Assembly (NCBI GenBank): GCA_903834645.1
Contig: CAILKA010000485.1
Coordinates: 1 to 5,749 of the forward strand
Source of the DNA: an uncultured beta proteobacterium
GTDB taxonomy: Bacteria; Pseudomonadota; Gammaproteobacteria; Burkholderiales; Burkholderiaceae_C
Direction of reading: 5' to 3'
Length of the DNA: 5,749 nt
Shown: positions 1 to 5,749 of the stretch, piece by piece
Layout: the number at the start of each line of letters is the position of its first letter
How positions within the stretch are numbered: position 1 is the stretch's first letter
Translations under genes and position numbers: made by a program
Notes under the pieces: generated by a model
Databases searched by the model: none
What the model was told of the DNA's origin: nothing
What the model saw: only the letters and a program-made list of their open reading frames with translations

Positions 1-849
1 GTGTCCTCGCGCTTCGCGCAGCGCGTCCAGCCGCGCGCACAGGGCGGCCGTGTCGGCCACGAAGTGGGAGTATTCCTCGCGCAGCAGCGCCACGCGCGCG
101 GGCAGCTCCATCTCCACGCGCAGGCAAGGTGCGGCCCGCATGCGCTGCAGCAGCGTCTCGGGCAGACGCAGGCGGCCGATGGTGCGGCTCTCGCTTTCCA
201 CGAAGACCGGGTGCGTCGGCTCGAAGCCCCGCAGCGCGTGCCACAGCCGCGTCTCGAAAGTCTTCTGGGAGGGCTGGGGCCGATCGGGCACCGCACCGAG
301 CACCGAGCCGCGGTGCTCGGCCAGGGCTTCCAGGTCGAGCACCTGTGCGCCGCTTCGGGCCAGGGCCTGCAGGAGCCGGCTCTTGCCGGTGCCGGTGCGG
401 CCGCAGAGCACCCGAAAGTCCAGGCCGGCGCCGGCTTCGTCGAGGTCGGCCAGGACACGGCGCCGGAACGCGCGGTAGCCGCCTTCGAGCACGTGCACCT
501 CGAAGCCGACCTGGGCCAGCACGAGCGCGAGCGACCCCGAGCGCTGGCCGCCGCGCCAGCAATAGACCAGAGGCTTCCAGCCGGGCGCGAGCGCAGGGCC
601 CTCGCGCTCGAGGTGGCGGGCGATGTTGCGTGCGGCCAGGACGGCGCCGCGCTTGCGCGCCTCGAAGGCCGACAGCTGCGTGTACTCGGTGCCCACGATG
701 CGGCGCTCCTCGTCGTCGAGCACCGGCCAGTTGAGCGCGCCGGGCAGATGGTCGAGCGCGTGCTCGGCGGGGCTGCGGGCATCGATCACCGCATCGAACG
801 GCGTGAGGCGTGCCAGCGCCTCGTCGATGCCTATCCGGTGCAGACGCAC
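1..849 (-). CDS. mnmH: tRNA 2-selenouridine synthase (MnmH/SelU), 3'-truncated by the window edge
   Basis: The enzyme uses selenophosphate to convert 2-thiouridine to 2-selenouridine at the wobble position of tRNAs for Lys, Glu and Gln, via a geranylated intermediate. The window holds 283 codons; the E. coli protein is about 364 residues, so roughly 80 C-terminal residues lie beyond position 1. A rhodanese-like domain fills about residues 5-130, starting with VIDARSPAEH and carrying the active-site loop YCWRGGQRS with Cys97, the same number as the E. coli catalytic cysteine. A P-loop domain follows, with Walker A GRTGTGKS at 150-157 and then the family signature LDLEALAEHRGS; FVESESRTIG matches the E. 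coli EDESRMIG segment. I chose GTG at 849 because it gives the family-like N-terminus and aligns Cys97. TTG at 858 is an in-frame alternative. Only a weak GGGA precedes the start. It begins 19 bp after the glnD stop, so it is probably co-transcribed with glnD. Confidence 0.95.
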   Translation of the reverse strand, partial: MRLHRIGIDEALARLTPFDAVIDARSPAEHALDHLPGALNWPVLDDEERRIVGTEYTQLSAFEARKRGAVLAARNIARHLEREGPALAPGWKPLVYCWRGGQRSGSLALVLAQVGFEVHVLEGGYRAFRRRVLADLDEAGAGLDFRVLCGRTGTGKSRLLQALARSGAQVLDLEALAEHRGSVLGAVPDRPQPSQKTFETRLWHALRGFEPTHPVFVESESRTIGRLRLPETLLQRMRAAPCLRVEMELPARVALLREEYSHFVADTAALCARLDALREARGH

Positions 850-868
850 GGTTCCCAAGGGGCAGTGC

Positions 869-3457
869 TCAGGCCAGGGCGTCGAGCAGCTCGGACTCGA
901 TCTGCAGCTGCGCCTTGGACAGCTGCAGCTCCGGGCCGTGCACGAGGAAGGTGTCCTCCACCCGCTCGCCGAGCGTGCTGATCTTGGCCAGCTGCAGGTT
1001 CACGTGGTGGCGGGCCAGCACCCGCGCGATGGCATACAGCAGGCCCGAGCGGTCGCTCGCACTGACGCTGAGCAGCCAGCGCTGCCCGCGCTCATCGGGC
1101 TGCAGGGACACGCGTGGCGTCATCGGGAACGACCGCACGCGCCGCGAGCGCCGGCTCTGCAGGGGCTCGGGCAGCGGGCCAGGCGAGGCGAGGGCGGCGG
1201 CGGCCTGCGACTCCACCAGCGAGATCATCGACCGGTACTCGGCTGGGCTCGTGGCCGCGCCGATGCTGACGATCTGGAAGGTGTCCAGCGCATACCCGGT
1301 GCGGGTGGTATGCACCTTCGCGTCCTGGATGCTGAACCCGGCGGAGTCGAGGTAGCCGCAGATGCGGGCAAAGAGATCGGGCTGGTCCGGGCACCAGACC
1401 AGCACCTGCAAGCCCTCGCCTGCGGGCGACGGGCGCACCTGCACCACCGGCACCCGGCTTTCGAGGTGGCGCCACAGGACGCGCGCGTGCCAGGCGATCT
1501 CGGCCGCGTCGTGCCGGGCGAAATAGCCCAGGTCCACGGCCTGCCACAGCGGCGCCTCGGTGCCCGGCAGGGCCGAGTGCAGTGCCAGCAGCTGTCGCGC
1601 CTCCTGCTTGCGCGCCTCGATGTCGGCGTCCAGGTTGGGCCGCGCCCCGCCCAGCGCACGCAGAGTGAGGCGGTACAGGTCCTCCAGCAGCTTGCCCTTC
1701 CAGGCGTTCCACACCTTGGGGCTCGTGCCGCGTATGTCGGCCACCGTCAGCAGGTACAGCGCCGTGAGGCGTCGCTCGTGGCCCACGAGGCGGGCGAAGG
1801 AGAGGATCACATCGGGATCGCTCAGGTCCGCCTTTTGCGCGATGCGGCTCATCGTCAGGTGGTGCTGGACAAGGAACTCGATCAACTCGGCCGAGTCGCG
1901 AGCGATGCCATGGGCACGGCAGAAGCGCCGCACCTCGTGCGCACCCAGGTCAGAGTGGTCACCGCCCCGGCCCTTGGCCACGTCATGGAAGAGGGCGGCC
2001 ACGTACAGCACCATCGGCTCGTCCCAGTTCGCAGCGAGCTGGCTGCAAAACGGGTACTCGTGTGCGTGCTCGGGAATGAAGAAGCGGCGCACGTTGCGCA
2101 GCACCATGAGGATGTGCTGGTCCACCGTGTAGACGTGGAAGAGGTCGTGCTGCATGCGCCCGACGATGCGCCGGAACACCCAGAGGTAGCGCCCGAGCAC
2201 GGAGGTCTCGTTCATCAGCCGCAAGACGTGCGTGATGCCGGCTGGAGAGCGCAGCATCGCCATGAAGGTGCGCCGGTTGCGGGGGTCGCTGCGAAAGCGC
2301 GCGCCCATCAGGCCGCGCGCGTTGTAGAGCGCGCGCAGCGTGCGCGCCGACAGGCCCGTGATGCCCGGTGCGCGCTGGAAGACGAGGAAGGTCTGCAGGA
2401 TCGCCTGTGGGTCCTCGATGTACAGGCGGTCGTGCGCAACCTCCAGCAGCCCGCCGCGGTCCAGGAAGCGCTCGTCGATGGGGCGCATCGGCGCGGTTTC
2501 CGAGCCGACGATGCGCTCCTCCATGTTGAGCAGCAGGATCTGGTTGAGCTGGGCCACCGCCTTGGCCGCCCAGTAGTAGCGGTGCATCAGCCGCTCCGAG
2601 GAGCGCTGGGCACGCGTGGCCGCCAGGCCGAAGCTCTCCGCCACGGCGGTCTGCAGATCGAACACGAGCCGATCCTCGCGCCGCCCTGCCAAGGCATGCA
2701 GCCGCGCCCGGATGAGCTTGAGCGTGCCCTCGTGGCGGCGCAGCTGGCGCACCTCGAAGGCCGTGAGGAGACCCTTGGCCGCGAGCTCGTTCCAGGTGCG
2801 CCCCAGGCCGGCGGCGCGGGCGATCCAGATCAGCACCTGCAGGTCGCGCAGCCCGCCCGGGCTTTCCTTGCAGTTGGGCTCCAGGGCGTAGGGAGTGCCG
2901 TCGTACCGCACGTGGCGCTGCTGCATCTCCAGCGTCTTGGCACGCAGGAAGGCGGCCGGATCGAGGGCGGCCCGGGTGGCCTGCTCGAAGCGCTCGAAGA
3001 GTGCGCGGCTGCCGGTGATGCGGCGGCTCTCCAGCAGGGCGGTCTGCACCGTCACGTCGCGTCGTGCCTCGGCCACGCACTCCTCGACGGTGCGCACCGA
3101 GGAGCCGATCTCCAGGCCCGTGTCCCAACATGCGGTGATGAAGCCGCCCACCGAATCGGTGTCTGCGCCGTCGGGCAGCAGCACGAGCACGTCCACGTCC
3201 GAGTAGGGGAACAGCTCGCCACGCCCGTAGCCGCCCACTGCCACCAGTGTGCTGCCCGGCGGCAGCGCGTGGGTGTGCCAAAGCACGCGCAGTGTGGCGT
3301 CCACGAGCCGCGCCAGTTGGCGCAGCAGAGAAGAAGCGGCTTGCGGCGCCGCACGGCCCTCCCTGAACTGCGCCAGCAGGTCGGCCTTGGCCTGGCGGAA
3401 ACGCCGGCGCGATTCGTCCCACGCGGCAGATGGCGCGGGGGCCGGGGCCTGGATCAA
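869..3457 (-). CDS. glnD: Bifunctional PII uridylyltransferase / uridylyl-removing enzyme GlnD
   Basis: GlnD is the cytoplasmic nitrogen sensor. It adds UMP to a tyrosine of PII proteins (GlnB/GlnK) when glutamine is low and removes it when glutamine is high, thereby steering glutamine synthetase adenylylation and NtrBC. The 862-residue product is close to the usual length (890 in E. coli) and complete. The nucleotidyltransferase motif GGYGRGELFPYSDVDVLVL starts at residue 75, with metal-binding Asp87 and Asp89. The conserved GTPYALEPN...SPGGLRD block is at about 187-206. The HD hydrolase motif ALFHDVAKGRGGDH has His491-Asp492. Two C-terminal ACT domains lie at about 682-760 (WCPDQPDLFARICGYLDSAG) and 794-862 (SASDRSGLLYAIARVLA). 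Both active sites appear intact. The frame stays open upstream to 4027 inside map, but that part is only map read in another frame. Between the map stop and the domain there is no ATG or GTG; the only good start is TTG at 3457-3455, with GGAAGG eight bases upstream. Confidence 0.97.
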   Translation of the reverse strand: MIQAPAPAPSAAWDESRRRFRQAKADLLAQFREGRAAPQAASSLLRQLARLVDATLRVLWHTHALPPGSTLVAVGGYGRGELFPYSDVDVLVLLPDGADTDSVGGFITACWDTGLEIGSSVRTVEECVAEARRDVTVQTALLESRRITGSRALFERFEQATRAALDPAAFLRAKTLEMQQRHVRYDGTPYALEPNCKESPGGLRDLQVLIWIARAAGLGRTWNELAAKGLLTAFEVRQLRRHEGTLKLIRARLHALAGRREDRLVFDLQTAVAESFGLAATRAQRSSERLMHRYYWAAKAVAQLNQILLLNMEERIVGSETAPMRPIDERFLDRGGLLEVAHDRLYIEDPQAILQTFLVFQRAPGITGLSARTLRALYNARGLMGARFRSDPRNRRTFMAMLRSPAGITHVLRLMNETSVLGRYLWVFRRIVGRMQHDLFHVYTVDQHILMVLRNVRRFFIPEHAHEYPFCSQLAANWDEPMVLYVAALFHDVAKGRGGDHSDLGAHEVRRFCRAHGIARDSAELIEFLVQHHLTMSRIAQKADLSDPDVILSFARLVGHERRLTALYLLTVADIRGTSPKVWNAWKGKLLEDLYRLTLRALGGARPNLDADIEARKQEARQLLALHSALPGTEAPLWQAVDLGYFARHDAAEIAWHARVLWRHLESRVPVVQVRPSPAGEGLQVLVWCPDQPDLFARICGYLDSAGFSIQDAKVHTTRTGYALDTFQIVSIGAATSPAEYRSMISLVESQAAAALASPGPLPEPLQSRRSRRVRSFPMTPRVSLQPDERGQRWLLSVSASDRSGLLYAIARVLARHHVNLQLAKISTLGERVEDTFLVHGPELQLSKAQLQIESELLDALA

Positions 3458-3472
3458 CGGAAGGACCTTCCG
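3458..3472 (-). promoter_or_regulatory. 15-nt perfect inverted repeat covering the glnD ribosome-binding site
   Basis: Read on the minus strand, the bases directly before the glnD TTG are CGGAAGGTCCTTCCG, a perfect palindrome around a central T. The likely Shine-Dalgarno GGAAGG (3471-3466) is its left arm, eight bases from the start codon. In RNA the arms could form a six-pair stem (CGGAAG with CTTCCG) with a three-base loop, which would hide the ribosome-binding site. The palindrome is seen directly. A role in translational control, or as a protein-binding site, is inference; there is no U-run, so it is not a typical intrinsic terminator. It fills much of the 38-bp map-glnD gap. Confidence 0.5.
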
Positions 3473-3495
3473 GCGGTTCGCCGCAGCTTGCGGGC

Positions 3496-4413
3496 TCAGC
3501 GGCCCAGGACGGGCGACGTCGCCTGCGCCCAACCGGCATCCGAGGTGGCTGCGGGGGCGGCGCAGGCGTCGCGGTGCACGGAAGAGCCGTAGCCTTCGGC
3601 GGCAAAGGCGGGAGGAGGGGGGCTGCCGGCTGACACGGTGAGCACTTCGTACCCGGTTTCTGTGACGAGCACGGTGTGCTCCCACTGCGCCGACAGCGAC
3701 CGGTCGCGCGTGACGATCGTCCAGCCGTCGTAGGGACGGTTGCCGCGGCGGTCTTCCTTGATGTCGCGGCGGCCGAGGTTGACCATGGGCTCGATCGTGA
3801 AGATCATGCCTGGCACGAGCTCCTCGAGCGTGCCCGGCCGCCCGTAGTGCAGCACCTGCGGCTCTTCGTGGAAGCGCGCGCCGACCCCGTGGCCGCAGAA
3901 TTCGCGCACCACCGAGTAGCCAGCCCGTTCGGCATAGACCTGGATCGCGTGGCCGATGTCGCCCAGCCGCGCGCCTGGGCGCACCTGTGCGATGCCTTTC
4001 CACATGGCCTCGAAGGTCACGTGGCACAGGCGCCGCGCCGCGATCGAGCCCTCGCCGACCACGTACATGCGGCTGTTGTCGCCGTGCCAGCCGTCCTTGA
4101 TCACGGTCACGTCGACGTTGACGATGTCGCCGTGGCGCAGCGCCCGGTCATCCGGGATGCCATGGCAGACCACTTCGTTGACCGAGGTGCACAGCGAGGC
4201 CGGGTAGGGCGGGTAGCCGGGGGGCTGGTAGCCCAGCGTCGCAGGCACCGCCTGCTGGACCTGCGTGATGTGGTCATGCGCCAGGCGGTCGATCTCGAGC
4301 GTGGAGATGCCGGGCCGGATGTGCGGCTCCAGCATGTCGAGGACCTCGCTGGCCAGGCGGCCAGCCAGCCGCATGCCAGCGATGTCGGAGGCGGACTTCA
4401 AGGGAATCGGCAT
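3496..4413 (-). CDS. map: Type I methionine aminopeptidase, with a C-terminal tail
   Basis: This cytosolic metalloenzyme removes the N-terminal methionine from new proteins when the second residue is small. The product is 305 residues; E. coli Map is 264. The pita-bread peptidase fold is complete. His84 lies in the VCHGIPD substrate-site motif. The metal ligands are Asp101 (NVDVTV), Asp112 (HGDNSRM), His175 (FCGHGVG), Glu208 (FTIEPMV) and Glu245 (QWEHTVLVT). Compared with E. coli there are about six extra residues between NLGRRDIK and DGWTIV (around 220-228), and a tail of roughly 35-40 residues after the normal end near residue 265. The tail begins with a PPPP run and is rich in Ala, Gly and Ser. 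ATG at 4413 is the only workable start because an in-frame TAA lies at 4425-4423. There is no Shine-Dalgarno sequence. The gene is divergent from purL and is followed 38 bp later by glnD, so it is probably first in a map-glnD-mnmH operon. Confidence 0.97.
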   Translation of the reverse strand: MPIPLKSASDIAGMRLAGRLASEVLDMLEPHIRPGISTLEIDRLAHDHITQVQQAVPATLGYQPPGYPPYPASLCTSVNEVVCHGIPDDRALRHGDIVNVDVTVIKDGWHGDNSRMYVVGEGSIAARRLCHVTFEAMWKGIAQVRPGARLGDIGHAIQVYAERAGYSVVREFCGHGVGARFHEEPQVLHYGRPGTLEELVPGMIFTIEPMVNLGRRDIKEDRRGNRPYDGWTIVTRDRSLSAQWEHTVLVTETGYEVLTVSAGSPPPPAFAAEGYGSSVHRDACAAPAATSDAGWAQATSPVLGR

Positions 4414-4421
4414 GGGGCGGG

Positions 4422-4427
4422 ATTATC
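4422..4427 (-). promoter_or_regulatory. Candidate -10 element for map
   Basis: The minus strand reads GATAAT here, five of six matches to TATAAT and the most AT-rich spot in the intergenic region on that strand. Normal spacing would put the transcription start near 4415, about two bases from the map ATG, so the mRNA would be nearly leaderless. The element overlaps the GGGATTATCCC palindrome. No good -35 is visible (CGCTGA at 17-bp spacing), so this rests on the -10 alone. Confidence 0.35.
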
Positions 4428-4439
4428 CCACCCCACCGA

Positions 4440-4445
4440 TAGAAT
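4440..4445 (+). promoter_or_regulatory. Candidate -10 element for purL
   Basis: The plus strand reads TAGAAT, five of six matches to TATAAT. Normal spacing puts the transcription start near 4452, giving a leader of about 15 bases that is GC-rich and lacks a Shine-Dalgarno sequence. No -35 box is recognisable at 16-18 bp spacing. This hexamer and the one proposed for map lie about 12 bp apart, so the two polymerase sites would overlap and might compete. Confidence 0.35.
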
Positions 4446-4466
4446 CAGCGGGCCCGCCCTCCTGCC

Positions 4467-5749
4467 ATGCCTGCTCCTTCCCCGCGCCTGCACGCCTTTG
4501 TCGGTGGCCAGGCCCTCTCTGCGTTTCGGCTCAGTGCCCTCCTCGAGCGCTTGCGCCTGCACGAGCCGGGCGTGGCAGACCTGCAGGCCCGGCACGTCTA
4601 CTGGGTGGAGGCGCAAGACGGCGAGCCGCTCGCTGATTCGGAGGTCGTGCGCATCGCGGCGCTGCTCGATGCCCAGCCAGCTGGCGGGGCGGGCCAGCCC
4701 GGAGGTGGAAGCGAGCGGGCTGGCGAGCCATCGACCGGCCACCTGGTCGTCGTGATGCCGCGACCGGGCACCGTGTCGCCCTGGTCGAGCAAGGCCACCG
4801 ACATCGCGCGCAACTGCGCACTCCCCGTGCGCCGGGTGGAGCGCGTCACCGAGTACCGGCTCCAGGGTCGCCCGGGCTGGTTCGGCGGGGTGAGGGCGCT
4901 CGGCGCCGAGTCTGTGGCCACGCTCGTGGCGCTGCTGCACGACCGCATGACCGAGGCGGTAGCCTTCGAGCGCGAGGGTGCCCGCGCGCTCTTTGCGCAT
5001 CGCGAGGGTCCGGCGATGGCACGCATCGATGTCTCCGGCCGTGGCCGCGCCGCGCTGGAGGAGGCCAACGTACGCCAGGGCCTGGCGCTGTCGGGTGAGG
5101 AGATCGACTACCTGGCCGATGCCTTTGCGCGCTTGCGGCGCGACCCGACCGACGTCGAGCTGATGATGTTCGCGCAGGCCAACAGCGAGCACTGCCGCCA
5201 CAAGATCTTCAACGCCCGGTTCACCATCGACGGGATCGAGCAGCCGCAGTCGATGTTCCAGATGATCCGCCACACCGAGGCGGTGTCGCCCCAGCGCACG
5301 GTGGTGGCCTACAGCGACAACGCCGCCGTGATGGCAGGCGGCCCGGTGGAGCTGTGGCGGCCCGAGGGCTATACGAACGCACCGCGCTACGCCTCGCGTG
5401 CAGCCACCGCGCACGTGCTGATGAAGGTGGAGACGCACAACCACCCGACCGCCATCTCCCCCCACCCCGGGGCCGCCACGGGGGCGGGCGGGGAGATCCG
5501 CGACGAAGGTGCGACCGGCCGCGGCGCGCGGCCCAAGGCCGGGCTCGCGGGCTTCTCCGTGAGCCACCTGCACCTGCCGGGGGCGGCCGAACCCTGGGAA
5601 GCCGGTGCAGCGGGCCGGCCCGGCCACATGGCCAGTGCGCTGCAGATCATGACCGAAGGCCCGCTGGGTGGCGCAGCCTTCAACAACGAATTCGGCCGGC
5701 CCAATCTGGCGGGCTACTTTCGGGAGTACGAGCAGACCGTGGACGGCCA
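4467..5749 (+). CDS. purL: Phosphoribosylformylglycinamidine (FGAM) synthase PurL, 3'-truncated by the window edge
   Basis: PurL carries out the fourth step of purine synthesis, turning FGAR, ATP and glutamine into FGAM. The window shows the first 427 codons of what should be the large single-chain form (about 1,300 residues; E. coli 1,295), whose C-terminal glutaminase domain lies outside. The N-terminal domain has RPGTVSPWSSKATDIARNC at 99-117. The linker and start of the synthetase domain carry FAQANSEHCRHKIFNA (Asn239-Ser240-Glu241-His242), then KVETHNHPTAISP at about 320-332 with the conserved histidines 324 and 326. These are followed by the glycine-rich GGEIRDEGATGRGARPKAG and AFNNEFGRP (about 404-412). 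All align closely with E. coli PurL. Residues 70-91 form a Gly/Ala/Pro-rich loop about ten residues longer than in E. coli. ATG at 4467 is the first possible start, since an in-frame TAG lies at 4440-4442. There is no clear Shine-Dalgarno sequence. Confidence 0.97.
   Translation, partial: MPAPSPRLHAFVGGQALSAFRLSALLERLRLHEPGVADLQARHVYWVEAQDGEPLADSEVVRIAALLDAQPAGGAGQPGGGSERAGEPSTGHLVVVMPRPGTVSPWSSKATDIARNCALPVRRVERVTEYRLQGRPGWFGGVRALGAESVATLVALLHDRMTEAVAFEREGARALFAHREGPAMARIDVSGRGRAALEEANVRQGLALSGEEIDYLADAFARLRRDPTDVELMMFAQANSEHCRHKIFNARFTIDGIEQPQSMFQMIRHTEAVSPQRTVVAYSDNAAVMAGGPVELWRPEGYTNAPRYASRAATAHVLMKVETHNHPTAISPHPGAATGAGGEIRDEGATGRGARPKAGLAGFSVSHLHLPGAAEPWEAGAAGRPGHMASALQIMTEGPLGGAAFNNEFGRPNLAGYFREYEQTVDG

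Larger units (their letters stand above)
4414..4466. promoter_or_regulatory. Divergent map/purL intergenic region
   Basis: These 53 bp must carry the start signals of both map (leftward) and purL (rightward), unless promoters lie inside the opposing genes. It holds two short palindromes: GGGATTATCCC at 4419-4429 and GCGGGCCCGC at 4448-4457. Each strand has one -10-like hexamer (listed separately). I see no convincing -35 box for either direction, and no purine-rich Shine-Dalgarno before either ATG; the purL side instead has pyrimidine-rich CCCTCCTGCC. No match to a PurR-type operator was recognised. Confidence 0.6.

Noticed and set aside
1..981. A plus-strand open frame covering the mnmH region
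   Set aside because: It is antisense to a clear MnmH with the rhodanese active-site Cys and Walker A motif. Its own product has no family signature.
3458..3472. Intrinsic terminator between map and glnD
   Set aside because: The inverted repeat has no following U-run and sits directly on the glnD translation start, so a terminator is unlikely.
623..3592. A 989-codon plus-strand open frame antisense to glnD and parts of its neighbours
   Set aside because: The product is rich in His, Arg, Gln and Ala without recognisable domains, as expected when a high-GC gene is read in antisense. The opposite strand encodes an intact, motif-complete GlnD.
1983..3605. A 540-codon minus-strand frame overlapping glnD out of frame
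   Set aside because: The product is dominated by Arg, Ala, Pro and Gly without domain motifs; it is the GlnD coding sequence read in a shifted frame.
3458..4027. N-terminal extension of GlnD by 190 residues up to an ATG at 4027
   Set aside because: The extension lies almost wholly inside map in a different frame and resembles no GlnD N-terminus; the TTG at 3457 gives the family length.
3676..4755. A 359-codon plus-strand frame across map and the start of purL
   Set aside because: It runs antisense through the conserved Map and then out of frame into purL, so it is not a gene.
4398..5627. A 409-codon minus-strand open frame antisense to purL
   Set aside because: It mirrors the conserved PurL coding sequence, contains no recognisable motifs and has composition typical of antisense frames.
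1..5749. CRISPR array, insertion sequence, attachment site, tRNA/rRNA gene or a novel defence or accessory system
   Set aside because: No direct-repeat series, terminal inverted repeats, transposase or integrase motifs, or RNA gene signatures were seen. The window is almost entirely filled by four known housekeeping genes.

Overview
The window is a compact, very GC-rich (about 70% by eye) stretch of bacterial core genome. All four genes recognised are housekeeping genes. Codon choice (third positions almost all G or C), the protein sequences and the gene order suggest a betaproteobacterium of the Burkholderiales (Comamonadaceae/Sphaerotilaceae type). That placement is inferred from remembered protein style, not from a search.

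Layout: three genes run leftward on the minus strand in the order map (4413 to 3496), glnD (3457 to 869) and mnmH/selU (849 running off the left edge). They are separated by only 38 and 19 bp, so they look like one transcription unit. On the plus strand purL starts at 4467 and runs off the right edge. A 53-bp divergent intergenic region (4414-4466) lies between map and purL and must hold the 5' signals of both. Nearly all of the window is coding, and no gene-free stretch exceeds 53 bp.

Functions: Map removes the initiator methionine from new proteins. GlnD is the bifunctional uridylyltransferase/uridylyl-removing enzyme that senses glutamine and modifies PII proteins. MnmH replaces sulfur with selenium at the wobble uridine of certain tRNAs. 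PurL is the glutamine-using FGAM synthase of purine synthesis. The link between them is at most thematic (translation quality, and glutamine sensing or use).

I see no mobile element, CRISPR array, tRNA/rRNA gene, phage gene or unknown multi-gene system. The points worth a second look are small: a 15-nt palindrome covering the glnD ribosome-binding site just before a TTG start, a C-terminal tail on Map, and short leaders without Shine-Dalgarno sequences for both divergent genes. Many long antisense reading frames exist, but they are by-products of the GC content.
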